Assembly (NCBI GenBank): GCA_003214215.1
Contig: QCLX01000004.1
Coordinates: forward strand, 1 to 64,000
DNA length: 64,000 bases
DNA from: Prochlorococcus sp. AG-418-G18
Lineage (GTDB): Bacteria > Cyanobacteriota > Cyanobacteriia > PCC-6307 > Cyanobiaceae
Direction: 5' to 3'
In this document: piece by piece, positions 41,797 to 52,208 of the stretch
Layout: each line of letters starts with the position of its first letter
How positions within the stretch are numbered: the first letter of the stretch is position 1
Notes under the pieces: generated by a model
Database searches by the model: none
Told to the model about the DNA's origin: nothing
Seen by the model: only the letters and a program-made list of their open reading frames with translations
Made by a program: the position numbers and the translations under genes

Positions 41797-42074
41797 TGTT
41801 TAATCCAAAATTTTGAATTTCTCGAACTATTTTTACAAATAAAATTATTTATTTTAAGAAGTTTATCAATTTCCATAAAAATATCTGATTTTTCTATCTT
41901 TTTTTTTATCTGCTTTGCTTCAGATAATTCATACGATCCTTTATAAATCGCTTCCTTTATCGATGATGATACTTTTTTAGTTGATAGATTAAGTAGAACT
42001 CGCATATGCCTTACTTTTTCAGGGTTGATATATTTTCTGTATAAATATTTAATTTTTTTAATGTTCTTAAACAT
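41793..42074 (-). pseudogene. probable truncated FkbM-type methyltransferase N-terminus
   Basis: 93 aa ending shortly after YKGSYELSEAKQIKKKIEKSDIFMEI, where the SAM motif I would be expected. Confidence 0.45.
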
Positions 42075-42292
42075 GGCATGGATTATCTGAAAAAAATAAT
42101 CTTTAAATGAAAAGATTTTAGTCTTGAAGTCTATTTTATTAAAACCATATTTTTTAAGAATTTTTCATATTTTTAATAAATGAAAACTTAAAACTTATTA
42201 ATTTTTTTTTATTTAAATTGATATACAAATTTATATTAAAAAAAGAAAAAAATTAAAATTGTCTTAAAATAAAAAGTAAATATCCTATTTAG

Positions 42293-43063
42293 ATGAAAGC
42301 TGTAATTTTAGCAGGAGGATTTGGTACAAGAATTAGTGAAGAAACACACCTTAAGCCAAAGCCTATGGTTTTAATTGGCGGTAAACCAATACTTTGGCAT
42401 ATTATAAAAATTTATAATTTCTATGGTATTAAAGAGTTTATTATTTGTTGTGGATATAAAGGGTATTTAATTAAGGAATATTTTGCTAATTATTTTGTCC
42501 ATACAAATGATTTAAAAATAGACTTAAAAAGAAATAAAATTGATATTCTTAAAAAGAATCAAGAGGATTGGCAAATAACTTTGATTGATACAGGAGAAAA
42601 AACCATGACTGGAGGCCGACTGAAAAGAGTAAGGGAGTATTTGGATGATGAACCTTTCTTTTTTACATACGGTGATGGATTATCAAATTTAAATATACAT
42701 GAACTAAAAAAGGTACATATTGATTCAGGTAAAATTGCTACTGTTACTGCAGTACAACCACAAGGAAGATATGGAACTTTATTATTAAATGAAAAGGATA
42801 ATGTTGAAAATTTTCAAGAAAAAATTGCAGGAGAGGAAGGATGGGTAAGTGCAGGTTTTTTTGTTCTTAATCCTAAAGTAATAGACCTTATTGATAACGA
42901 TAATACAATTTGGGAGCAGGAACCCATGAAATACCTAGCAAGAAACGGTCAATTGAATGCATTCAAACATAGAGGATTCTGGCAGCCTATGGATACTCTT
43001 AGAGAAAAAAATTTATTGGATGAAATGTGGGAGAATAATAATGCACCTTGGAAAGTATGGTGA
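42293..43063 (+). CDS. rfbF: glucose-1-phosphate cytidylyltransferase
   Basis: KAVILAGGFGTRISEETHLKPKPMVLIGGKPILWHI. Confidence 0.96.
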   Translation: MKAVILAGGFGTRISEETHLKPKPMVLIGGKPILWHIIKIYNFYGIKEFIICCGYKGYLIKEYFANYFVHTNDLKIDLKRNKIDILKKNQEDWQITLIDTGEKTMTGGRLKRVREYLDDEPFFFTYGDGLSNLNIHELKKVHIDSGKIATVTAVQPQGRYGTLLLNEKDNVENFQEKIAGEEGWVSAGFFVLNPKVIDLIDNDNTIWEQEPMKYLARNGQLNAFKHRGFWQPMDTLREKNLLDEMWENNNAPWKVW

Positions 43064-44145
43064 GGAAACCAAATAAAAATTTTTGGAAAAATAAAAAAGT
43101 ATATGTAACTGGCCACACAGGTTTTAAAGGTTCATGGCTAGTTTCTTGGTTGATAATGCTGGGCGCAAAAGTAAAAGGTTATTCATTACCTCTTGATGAA
43201 ACAAATTATTTATTCAAAAAAATAAAAGACTCTATTGAAGGTGAAATTACTAGTCAATATGGAAATATCTTAGATAAAGAATCCTTAAGGAAATCTATTA
43301 ATGAATTTCAACCTGATATTATTTTTCATTTAGCAGCTCAACCTTTAGTTTTGAAAAGCTATTTAGATCCAATAGGGACTTGGGAAACAAATGTAATAGG
43401 TACTTTAAACGTTTTAAATTGTCTTAAAGAGATAAAAAAAAGTTGTTCCTTTATAGCAATCACTACTGATAAAGTTTATAAAAATAAAGAATGGATATAT
43501 GGATATAGGGAAAATGATGAATTGGGAGGACATGATCCTTATAGCGCAAGTAAAGCAGCTTGTGAAATAGCTATATCAAGTTGGAGAGAGTCTTTTGTTA
43601 ATAATAAAAAAAATAATGAAATTAAATATAGAATTGCATCGGCAAGGGCGGGTAATGTTTTAGGCGGAGGCGATTGGGCCGTTAATAGAATAGTCCCAGA
43701 TTCAATTAAATCATTAATATCAAATAAAAAAATTCATGTAAGAAATCCTAAATCTAAAAGACCTTGGCAACATGTTTTGGAACCTTTAAATGGATATTTA
43801 TTATTAGGTGAAAAATTATCTTTACAAGATTCTAGATTTTATGGCAGTTTTAATTTTGGTCCAAATCCCTCTAATAATAAATCAGTAGAGCAGATTGTAG
43901 AAAAGATTTTAAATTATTGGGAAGGAGAATGGATTATAGATGAAGATCAAAACAATTCACATGAGGCAAAATTACTTTCTTTACAGATTGATAAGTCTAT
44001 TGATTTAATCGGATGGATGCCAATTTGGGAATTTGATAAAACTATCCAAGTCACTGTTAATTGGTATAAAAATGTAAATCATGGGAATGATCCATATGAT
44101 GAATTAGTTAAAAATATAATTGAATTTGAGAGTTATTTTCAATGA
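43048..44145 (+). CDS. rfbG: CDP-glucose 4,6-dehydratase
   Basis: VYVTGHTGFKGSWLVSWL, AITTDKVYKN, YSASKAACE. Confidence 0.95.
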   Translation: MESMVRKPNKNFWKNKKVYVTGHTGFKGSWLVSWLIMLGAKVKGYSLPLDETNYLFKKIKDSIEGEITSQYGNILDKESLRKSINEFQPDIIFHLAAQPLVLKSYLDPIGTWETNVIGTLNVLNCLKEIKKSCSFIAITTDKVYKNKEWIYGYRENDELGGHDPYSASKAACEIAISSWRESFVNNKKNNEIKYRIASARAGNVLGGGDWAVNRIVPDSIKSLISNKKIHVRNPKSKRPWQHVLEPLNGYLLLGEKLSLQDSRFYGSFNFGPNPSNNKSVEQIVEKILNYWEGEWIIDEDQNNSHEAKLLSLQIDKSIDLIGWMPIWEFDKTIQVTVNWYKNVNHGNDPYDELVKNIIEFESYFQ

Positions 44146-44235
44146 AATTCATAAGAAATAAAAATTTATTTTTAAGATTTATTTTTGTGAAAATTTAATT
44201 TATGCATCTAATTTAAATAATATTTAACCAATTTA

Positions 44236-44949
44236 ATGAAAAAAATTCTAGGTATAATTCAAGCAAGAATGGGATCAGAAAGATTACCAGGTAAAATGCT
44301 TTTAAATTTAGGCGAAAATCAAATTATTGATTGGGTAATAAAAAGATCAAGTCAAAGCCAGTTTATTAGTAAATTAATTTTGGCAACAACTGTAAATTCA
44401 ATAGATGATGAATTGATAAAAAAATGTAAAGAATTTAATTTGGAATTTTTTAGAGGTAGTGAAAATGATGTGTTAGGAAGATTTTATAATGCTGCCAAAG
44501 AATTTAATGCGGATATAGTAGTAAGAATTTGTGCCGATAATCCTTTTATTGATCCTATTGAAATAGATAGATTAATTACTTTTTATGTAAATAATGAATG
44601 TGATTATTCTTGTAATCATCAGAATAAATTAGGGAGTAATTATGCAGATGGATTTGGTGCTGAAATTTTTAATATGGAGTTATTGAATTTTCTAAATACT
44701 AACTGTGAAAATCTAGAACATAGAGAACATGTCACACTTTACTTATGGGATAATAGGGCAGAATTTAAAATCAAAACATTTAAAGCCCCTAGTTCCTTAT
44801 CTTTCCCAAATTTCATTTTTGATATTAATGATATGGATGATTTTGAGAAACTAACAGAATTAGTAAGAGGAGGTGTGAAAATAGATTCTGGAGCTTCTGA
44901 TATAATAAATATTTATAAGGATATGGTTCTAAAAAATAAATCTAAATGA
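44236..44949 (+). CDS. SpsF-like cytidylyltransferase
   Basis: GIIQARMGSERLPGKMLL, RICADNPFIDP. Confidence 0.9.
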   Translation: MKKILGIIQARMGSERLPGKMLLNLGENQIIDWVIKRSSQSQFISKLILATTVNSIDDELIKKCKEFNLEFFRGSENDVLGRFYNAAKEFNADIVVRICADNPFIDPIEIDRLITFYVNNECDYSCNHQNKLGSNYADGFGAEIFNMELLNFLNTNCENLEHREHVTLYLWDNRAEFKIKTFKAPSSLSFPNFIFDINDMDDFEKLTELVRGGVKIDSGASDIINIYKDMVLKNKSK

Positions 44950-46193
44950 ATATTTGGATATTGCAAACTGGTGAGCCTCTTCATATTGATAATGATGAGC
45001 ATAGACCAATGCGTGCAATAAATTTGACAAATTCATTTTTAGAAAAAGGAAATAATGTTACAATTTGGAGCTCAACTTTTTATCACCAAAAAAAGAAGCA
45101 TAGATTTAACAAAAACAAATTTATTAAGATAAATAGAAATTTTTCTATTTATCTACTAAATTCTCCGGGATATAAAAAAAATATCGGTTTTGGGAGACTA
45201 TTTGATCATTTTATACTTTCTATAAAATTACTTAAAGAGCTTATAGTATTCGAAGGCAATAAACCTGATTTCATTTTTATAGGTTATCCACCCATTGAGG
45301 TTGCATTTGTTATGTCATTATGGGCTGCTCAAAATAAGATTCCTTTTTTTGTAGATGTTAAGGATCAATGGCCAGATTATTTTTGTGAAGTCTTCCCAAA
45401 AAAAATAAGATTTTTAATAAAATTTATTTTTCTACCATATTTTCTATTATCAAATTTTTTATTTAGAAAAACTGTAGGTTTTAGCTCTATGTCTTTTAGT
45501 TATCTAAATTGGTGTTTAAAAAAAGCGAATAGAAAACAAAATGAATTTGATTATTTACTCCCACTCACTTCTCCCTCAAAGGATTTCTCGGAAAATCAAA
45601 TTTTGAATGCAGAAAATTGGTGGAAAAATAACTTTTTAGATGTAAAAGAAAATAAATATATTTGCTTTATAGGAACCATATCTAATGGATTTGATTTTTA
45701 TGAACTAAGCAAAGCTTTCAAAAAAATTGAGAAATATTACCCTGATTTGATATTTGTAATTGCTGGAAATGGAGTTTCTTTTGAAGAGGTAAGAAATCAC
45801 TTTAAAGGATTAAATAATACAATTTTTACTGGTTGGATTAGTTCTATTTATGCAGAAACTCTTTTAAAAAATTCAATTATATCTATTGCACCTTATAAAG
45901 ATTTAAAAAATTTTAAGGATAATATTCCCAATAAAATTATTGATAGTTTTAGATGTTCAACACCAGTGCTAACTTCATTAAGTGGCGAAACTAAGTCAAT
46001 AATAGAAAAAAACAATATTGGATTTTTTACAAAGAATAATTCAGAAGAGTGGTTTCAAAAAATTAGTTTCATTATTAATAATGAGAAATTAATAAAAAAA
46101 ATGTCAATTAATGCTTGGCAAACTTATTTAAAAGAATATGAGTATCATAAAATTTACAATAATTTTGTCACTTTTATAGAGAAAAATTTTTGA
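44946..46193 (+). CDS. family 4/1 glycosyltransferase
   Basis: GT-B-like: DVKDQWPDYF, FIGTISNGFDF, APYKDLKNFKDNIPNKIIDSFRCSTPVLTS. Confidence 0.85.
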   Translation: MNIWILQTGEPLHIDNDEHRPMRAINLTNSFLEKGNNVTIWSSTFYHQKKKHRFNKNKFIKINRNFSIYLLNSPGYKKNIGFGRLFDHFILSIKLLKELIVFEGNKPDFIFIGYPPIEVAFVMSLWAAQNKIPFFVDVKDQWPDYFCEVFPKKIRFLIKFIFLPYFLLSNFLFRKTVGFSSMSFSYLNWCLKKANRKQNEFDYLLPLTSPSKDFSENQILNAENWWKNNFLDVKENKYICFIGTISNGFDFYELSKAFKKIEKYYPDLIFVIAGNGVSFEEVRNHFKGLNNTIFTGWISSIYAETLLKNSIISIAPYKDLKNFKDNIPNKIIDSFRCSTPVLTSLSGETKSIIEKNNIGFFTKNNSEEWFQKISFIINNEKLIKKMSINAWQTYLKEYEYHKIYNNFVTFIEKNF

Positions 46194-46197
46194 AAAA

Positions 46198-46953
46198 ATG
46201 AAAGATAAAGATTTAGAAAAAAAAAGATATAATGAAAGAGCTTTTAAAATTTTAACAAAAGATAATAATTTAATTCCCATAGCAAATGGAATAGATGCGG
46301 TCCCACTTATCTTAAGAACGCCTTACGTCGAGTACCATAAACTTTTGAAAAAAATATGTTTTGAAAATAAAGATGTTTTGGAATTGGGTTCAGGAACTGG
46401 TCAGCATACTGGAGGTATTTTAAAAACTAATGCTAACCTTATAGCCACAGATATATCCAAGTTTTCCTTAGAGGTATTAAAAAAAAGATATAAAAATCAC
46501 ATAAATCTTAAAACAAATATTTGCGATATGGAAAACTTACAATTTCCTGATGAAACTTTTGATGTTGTCGCTTCTGCAGGCTCACTAAGTTATGGAGATA
46601 CAAGGTTAGTACTAGAAAATATTTATAGAGTTTTGAAACCTGGAGGAATGTTTATTTGTGTTGATTCTTTGGATGATAATTTTATCTATAAATTCAATAG
46701 ATTCTTAAATTACCTTTTAGGGAAAAGAACATATTCAACTCTTTGTAGAATGCCAAATCTAAAGAAATTAGGTCTCTATAAGAAAAAGTTTTCTCAAACA
46801 AAGATTAAATTTTATGGATCCTTAGTATGGATTGCTCCACTAATTTCAAAAATAATTGGAGCAGATAGAACACTACAATTTATTGACTACACTGATAGTA
46901 TAATAGGTACAAAAAGGAGTGCATTTAAGTTTGTTATGCTTTCTAAAAAATAG
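46198..46953 (+). CDS. class I SAM-dependent methyltransferase
   Basis: VLELGSGTGQHTGGIL, VLKPGGMFICVDS. Confidence 0.9.
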   Translation: MKDKDLEKKRYNERAFKILTKDNNLIPIANGIDAVPLILRTPYVEYHKLLKKICFENKDVLELGSGTGQHTGGILKTNANLIATDISKFSLEVLKKRYKNHINLKTNICDMENLQFPDETFDVVASAGSLSYGDTRLVLENIYRVLKPGGMFICVDSLDDNFIYKFNRFLNYLLGKRTYSTLCRMPNLKKLGLYKKKFSQTKIKFYGSLVWIAPLISKIIGADRTLQFIDYTDSIIGTKRSAFKFVMLSKK

Positions 46954-46960
46954 ATAATTC

Positions 46961-48007
46961 ATGAGAGATTTTCATAGACAATTTGATTTAGAAAAATTAA
47001 AAAATTCCGAATTTTTTAATTCTCCTGTTGATGTAAATAGATGTGATGCTAATTGTTTGCTTAGCGATTTAAAAGATATGACTTATATAAGAAAAGTTGA
47101 GAATAAGCTTGCTCTAGAGAAAAAAAAAGGAAATATAAAAGGACCAGTTCATTTAGGAGTCGGACAAGAAGCTATTCCAGTAGGCATAGCTAAAAATATT
47201 TCAAATAAAGATTATGTTTTTGGAGCCCATAGATCTCATTCACATATCTTATCATTAGCAACAGATTTAAGGAAATTCTTTTCAGAGATATTGGGAAGAT
47301 CCGAAGGTCTTTCGAAGGGAATGGGAGGGTCAATGCATCTTATTGATAAGAAATGTGGCTTTTATGGGTCAGTGCCAATAGTCGCTGGAACTATCCCAAT
47401 AGCTTTGGGTGCCGCATTAGCTGCAAAAATACAGGAAAATAAAAGCATAGCAGTATCTTATTTTGGAGATGGTGCATCCGAAGAAGGAGTATTTCATGAA
47501 TCCCTAAATTTATCAAACATATTAAATTGCCCAATATTATTTGTTTGCGAGAATAATTTATTTTCAAGCCATATGTTTATTTCTGAAAGGCAGCCTTTAA
47601 GCTCTATCGCTAGATTTGCATTGGCTAATGATATAAATTTTAAAATTATAGATGGGAATAATATTTGCGAAGTTAATAATGCTGCGAATGAATTAATAAA
47701 CTGGATAAGAAAGTCATCAAAACCAGCTTTCATAGAAGCCGTTACATATAGATGGTATGGACATGTTGATTGGAGAGAGGATATTGATGTTGGGGTTAAT
47801 AGATCTGAGAAAGATCTTAAAAATTGGAAAAAAAGAGATCCTATTCAGAGATTAATTAATGGTCTCAAGAGTAAAGACTTATTTGATGAAGAAAGATATA
47901 TAGAATTGTCAAATAATTTAGATAGTGAAATTAGTATTGCTTGGGATACTGCAGTTCAAGATCCATATCCTAATGCAAAAGAATCTAATAATTTTGTATT
48001 TAAATGA
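46961..48007 (+). CDS. thiamine-diphosphate-dependent dehydrogenase E1 alpha-like
   Basis: VHLGVGQEAIPVG, GGSMHL, GDGASEEGVFHESLNLSNILNCPILFVCENN (ThDP motif). Confidence 0.92.
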   Translation: MRDFHRQFDLEKLKNSEFFNSPVDVNRCDANCLLSDLKDMTYIRKVENKLALEKKKGNIKGPVHLGVGQEAIPVGIAKNISNKDYVFGAHRSHSHILSLATDLRKFFSEILGRSEGLSKGMGGSMHLIDKKCGFYGSVPIVAGTIPIALGAALAAKIQENKSIAVSYFGDGASEEGVFHESLNLSNILNCPILFVCENNLFSSHMFISERQPLSSIARFALANDINFKIIDGNNICEVNNAANELINWIRKSSKPAFIEAVTYRWYGHVDWREDIDVGVNRSEKDLKNWKKRDPIQRLINGLKSKDLFDEERYIELSNNLDSEISIAWDTAVQDPYPNAKESNNFVFK

Positions 48008-48990
48008 ATAAACAAAAAGTTAATTATGGTGAGGCTATATTAGAAGGATTTAATTTTCTACTGGAAAATAATCCTGAAGTATTCGTAATTGGACAAGGTT
48101 TATGGAGTCCATGGTACGTGGGAAATACTATGACAAATCTAGAAAAAAAATATGGTAAAAATAGAATTATTGATACTCCTGTCTCCGAGTCTGCCGTAAC
48201 AGGAGCTGCAGTTGGAGCTTCTCTTTGTGGAATGAGACCTATTGTAGTTCATCCTAGAATTGATTTTATGCTTTACGCTATGGATGCTGTTGTTAATGAA
48301 GCTGCAAAGTGGTCCTATATGTTTGGCGGCCAATCTCACCCATCTTTAACTATAAGAGGAATAATTAATAGAGGAGGGGAACAAGGAGCTCAGCATTCTC
48401 AGGCATTACATAGTTGGTTTTCACACATACCAGGATTGAGAGTAGTTATGCCGTATTCTGTTTTAGATGCCAGAGATTTATTTATAGCATCAGTTCTGAA
48501 TGATGATCCTGTTATCTTTATAGATGATAGATGGCTTTATGATGAGACTGATTTAATTGAAAAACCCAAGAAATTAGTTCTTTCTGAACAAGGTCCTAAA
48601 ATCATCTCATCTGGAAATGATATAACTATTGTTGGCGCAGGCTTTGCAACAAAGATTGCTCAAGAATGTAATTTAAAGTTAAGAAAAAATAATATTTCTG
48701 CAGAGATTATTGATATGAGAATTCTTTCACCAATTGATCCAAGCTTAATAATTGATTCAGTTGAAAAGACTCAAAATTTGGTAGTAATTGATGGAGGTTG
48801 GAAATCCTGTGGTTTCGCATCAGAAATAATAACATCAGTTTTAGAAAAAATTGACCCTAAAAAACTTAATAATAAACCTCTTCGCTTTTGTCTCGAAAAT
48901 ACTCCTGCGCCTACATCAAATAAATTAGAGGAGGATTATTATTTAAATTCTTATTCGATAGTTAAAAAAATAAAAAGCCTCTTCAATTGA
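48004..48990 (+). CDS. thiamine-diphosphate-dependent dehydrogenase E1 beta-like
   Basis: Transketolase central/C-terminal domains: DTPVSESAVTGAAVGAS, QHSQALHSWFSHIPGL. Confidence 0.92.
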   Translation: MNKQKVNYGEAILEGFNFLLENNPEVFVIGQGLWSPWYVGNTMTNLEKKYGKNRIIDTPVSESAVTGAAVGASLCGMRPIVVHPRIDFMLYAMDAVVNEAAKWSYMFGGQSHPSLTIRGIINRGGEQGAQHSQALHSWFSHIPGLRVVMPYSVLDARDLFIASVLNDDPVIFIDDRWLYDETDLIEKPKKLVLSEQGPKIISSGNDITIVGAGFATKIAQECNLKLRKNNISAEIIDMRILSPIDPSLIIDSVEKTQNLVVIDGGWKSCGFASEIITSVLEKIDPKKLNNKPLRFCLENTPAPTSNKLEEDYYLNSYSIVKKIKSLFN

Positions 48991-49035
48991 CATTGAAAAT
49001 TTTGTGGTATGTTTTAATTAGTTTTTTAGAGAATA

Positions 49036-50382
49036 TTGGATATTAAAATAATTAATAAGAATAAAATATTATTCTACTCAATATTATCTTTTTACTTTTT
49101 TAGACATTTATTAAACCTCATATTATTTAATATATTTGATAGTAGAGATGGCTTGATTCTTCAATTATGGAATATTAATTATGAAGTCCCAATAAGTTAT
49201 TCATTATCTTTATGGAATTTATTACTTTCTTTTTTGTGTTTCCTTTTTATAGTGAAAACTTTCAAAGGTAAATCCTATTGGGAGCAAAGATATCAAAATA
49301 AAAAAATATTTTATTTAAAGGCAATTTGTTTAATATCTATACTTACGGTTTTAATTATTTCTATATTTAATCAAAATTTATTTTCTTTTAGATATAACGA
49401 GGCAGAGCTTGCTGATGCAAATTTTTTGCAATATACAGTTTTAATTTTTAATCAACTCAATATCCCCTTAATTTTTATAGTTCAATCATGTATTAAAGAT
49501 AGTGATAAATCTAAAGGCCCAATTTTATTTGGCCTGTTAACACAAATGTTATTTGGAGCTGTTGGCCTTGGTTCGGTTTTTAACTTTTTAGTTTATTTAT
49601 TATTTGTATTATCTTTTAAATTCAAATTAAATTTAAATTTTCTAAAGAAACTATTTTCATCAATGAAAATAAGTAAGAAATTTATAATAATTCTATTAGC
49701 TTTATTTTTAAGTTCCTTATTTTTAAATAATTTATATAATTTAGGTGTTTCAAGAAAATTAAATATATCTACTGAGAGTAGTCTTGAAATAAGTCAAAAA
49801 GAATTAGCGGTAATTGCACCTGCTTTTATTGTTAGAAATAGCGTTGACAATGCTTCTTTAATTGTTCACTCAATTGGAAATAAGGAGCCTGAATGTATAA
49901 AAAATGAAAATACATTATTTAATACAATAAAACTAAATTTTTATAGGTTAAATAGATTATTAAAGATTAATTATGATTCTGATATTGAGCCAAAAAGTAT
50001 TTCTAGAATTAATGTTTTTGCAATTAATAATTGTATTGAAGAAAGGATTGGACCTAAAGAAGGTACCTCAATGCCCTTTTCAGTTCAGATTTTGAGAACA
50101 TTTAAGGAATTTTCTCCTTTAAGTGTTTTAACTAATTTTATATTTTGGATGATAATTGTTAGATTTTTTTGGTTTGTTTCCGGTAGATATATAAGTTATG
50201 TATTTTATAGTAAAAATATTATTGGATTTATTATTGTTTCAATTACTGGTCCATTGATTGGAAATTTGAGTATTGATAATCTTATGCTATTAGTTGACGA
50301 TACTCTTTTTACAACTTTGATTTTTATTTTTTTTAGAAATAACGTAATTCTTCCACAATTAAATAATAATTTAGATAAGTGA
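49036..50382 (+). CDS. multi-TM protein, candidate O-antigen polymerase (Wzy-like), TTG start
   Basis: 448 aa, ~10 TM segments, in polysaccharide operon. Confidence 0.5.
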   Translation: MDIKIINKNKILFYSILSFYFFRHLLNLILFNIFDSRDGLILQLWNINYEVPISYSLSLWNLLLSFLCFLFIVKTFKGKSYWEQRYQNKKIFYLKAICLISILTVLIISIFNQNLFSFRYNEAELADANFLQYTVLIFNQLNIPLIFIVQSCIKDSDKSKGPILFGLLTQMLFGAVGLGSVFNFLVYLLFVLSFKFKLNLNFLKKLFSSMKISKKFIIILLALFLSSLFLNNLYNLGVSRKLNISTESSLEISQKELAVIAPAFIVRNSVDNASLIVHSIGNKEPECIKNENTLFNTIKLNFYRLNRLLKINYDSDIEPKSISRINVFAINNCIEERIGPKEGTSMPFSVQILRTFKEFSPLSVLTNFIFWMIIVRFFWFVSGRYISYVFYSKNIIGFIIVSITGPLIGNLSIDNLMLLVDDTLFTTLIFIFFRNNVILPQLNNNLDK

Positions 50383-51461
50383 AAAACATATTAATTTGTA
50401 CTCATAAAAGATGGGTAACAGAAAATGGTGAAGTACCTTTAATTCGGAACTTTGTAAATAAAAATAAAAATATATCAATCTTTCATTTATTTTTTACAAA
50501 TCTAAAAATAAATAACTTTAATAAAGAAATCTTTAAGGGGGGAGCAAGCTGTTTGTCATCGTCAATAATAAGAGCTTTTTTTTATGCGCTTACTAGACTT
50601 AAATTTCATATATTTAAAATACCTTTATTAACCTATGTTAAGTGGCTTGGTAATGATCATTCATCACTAATAAATAGAATAAAATCTTATTTTGAATTAT
50701 TTATTTATATTTTCTTTAACCTCCAATATTTAAGAAGTTTTTGTAGAAAATTTGATGAGATATTTGTTATTTGTGGTTATGACAGATTTATGATCTCAAT
50801 TATTTATGCATGTAATCTAGAGGGAGTTAAAGTTTATGAGATACAACATGGAGCTATCTTCGAGAAATTTGGACATAGTGTATATAAAAATGCTTCAACT
50901 GTACCTTTAATTATTCCAAATAAATATATTTTATGGGATCAGATTTATAAGAATGGTTTTGATAAGAATTTAACTTCGGATAGGTTTCTTATTTCAGGAT
51001 ATCCATCAAAATATATATTGAATGAAATAGATACAACAAATAAATCTTTAATTCGTGTTCTTATCGCTTTTGATAATTTAAATAAGATTCCTAATACTTT
51101 AATAGACTTAATTAGAAGTAACAAAGATATCGAATTTATTCTTAGACCACACCCAAAATCCAATTTAATAAGATTTCTTTATATAAAATTATTAACTTTT
51201 AAGAGTGTTAATTGTACTTTCAATTCTTATAAAAGCGATATATATGAGATTCTTAATAAAGTAAATTTTTCAATTGTTGATTGGTCCTCTGTCTCAATTT
51301 TAACTGCTAATTATGATAAGATTTCTTTTTATTATAATGAATCAGCTTTTATGAATAAAAAATTACCGAATTCAGTTTTTATAAAATATGTAGAAAAAGA
51401 AAAAATAAATGAGACAATTTCAAAACATATTAAGCTCATTAAATTAAAATTCTGTGAATGA
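50379..51461 (+). CDS. hypothetical protein, possible glycosyltransferase/capsule-type protein
   Basis: ILRPHPKSNLIRF and IVDWSSVSI motifs resemble GT-B/CDP-glycerol-transferase-type C-terminal half. Confidence 0.5.
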   Translation: MKNILICTHKRWVTENGEVPLIRNFVNKNKNISIFHLFFTNLKINNFNKEIFKGGASCLSSSIIRAFFYALTRLKFHIFKIPLLTYVKWLGNDHSSLINRIKSYFELFIYIFFNLQYLRSFCRKFDEIFVICGYDRFMISIIYACNLEGVKVYEIQHGAIFEKFGHSVYKNASTVPLIIPNKYILWDQIYKNGFDKNLTSDRFLISGYPSKYILNEIDTTNKSLIRVLIAFDNLNKIPNTLIDLIRSNKDIEFILRPHPKSNLIRFLYIKLLTFKSVNCTFNSYKSDIYEILNKVNFSIVDWSSVSILTANYDKISFYYNESAFMNKKLPNSVFIKYVEKEKINETISKHIKLIKLKFCE

Positions 51462-51485
51462 TATGATAAATTATTAAAAAATCTC

Positions 51486-52193
51486 ATGACTGAAGCCCAA
51501 CAAAAATTCATTTCAGATGATGAAATATATTTTAAGTACTTAACCCAAATAAAAGAAGATTCACCCTCAATAGAAGATCTAATTTTTCAATTTCCAGTTT
51601 TTGTGGGATCTGTTAACCTCGCAAGACTGATTATGTTATATGAGGTTTATAATCGAACTAAAGAATTGTCTGGAGACATACTTGATATTGGAACATGGAA
51701 GGGTTTCTCATTTTTTGCATTTGCAAAATTTGTAAAATTGTTCGAACCATATTCAAACACAAGGGTTCATTGTATGGACTGGTTTCAGGGTATGAATGAT
51801 ACAACTGAAAAACTTATTGCAAGGACTGGTTCATCTAATAATTATGATCAAATTTCTGAAGAAAATATCAGACAATTATTACGAATGCAAGGTCTAGATG
51901 GTTATGCAGAAGTAAATAATATTAATTTACTTACTGATCTTGAAGACTGGTGTGAAAAAAGACCTTGGCATAGATTTAAATTGATATTCCTAGATTGCGG
52001 TTTAGAAGATGTTATGGAAAAAGTTTTTGTAAATCTTTGGGATCGGTTGATAACAGGAGGGATTTTTATGTTCGATCATTTTAATTCAAATGCTAGTCCT
52101 AAGGAAAGTTATTTGATCAATAAATATTGTCCAGATCGAGTAGTGCACCAAATGTCATTTTCTAGATCTCCAACTGGATACATTATTAAGTAG
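51486..52193 (+). CDS. TylF/MycF-like methyltransferase
   Basis: GDILDIGTWKGFSFFAFA, MDWFQGM, LIFLDCGLEDV, GGIFMFDHFN. Confidence 0.75.
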   Translation: MTEAQQKFISDDEIYFKYLTQIKEDSPSIEDLIFQFPVFVGSVNLARLIMLYEVYNRTKELSGDILDIGTWKGFSFFAFAKFVKLFEPYSNTRVHCMDWFQGMNDTTEKLIARTGSSNNYDQISEENIRQLLRMQGLDGYAEVNNINLLTDLEDWCEKRPWHRFKLIFLDCGLEDVMEKVFVNLWDRLITGGIFMFDHFNSNASPKESYLINKYCPDRVVHQMSFSRSPTGYIIK

Positions 52194-52208
52194 TTTTAAA
52201 AAAAATTA

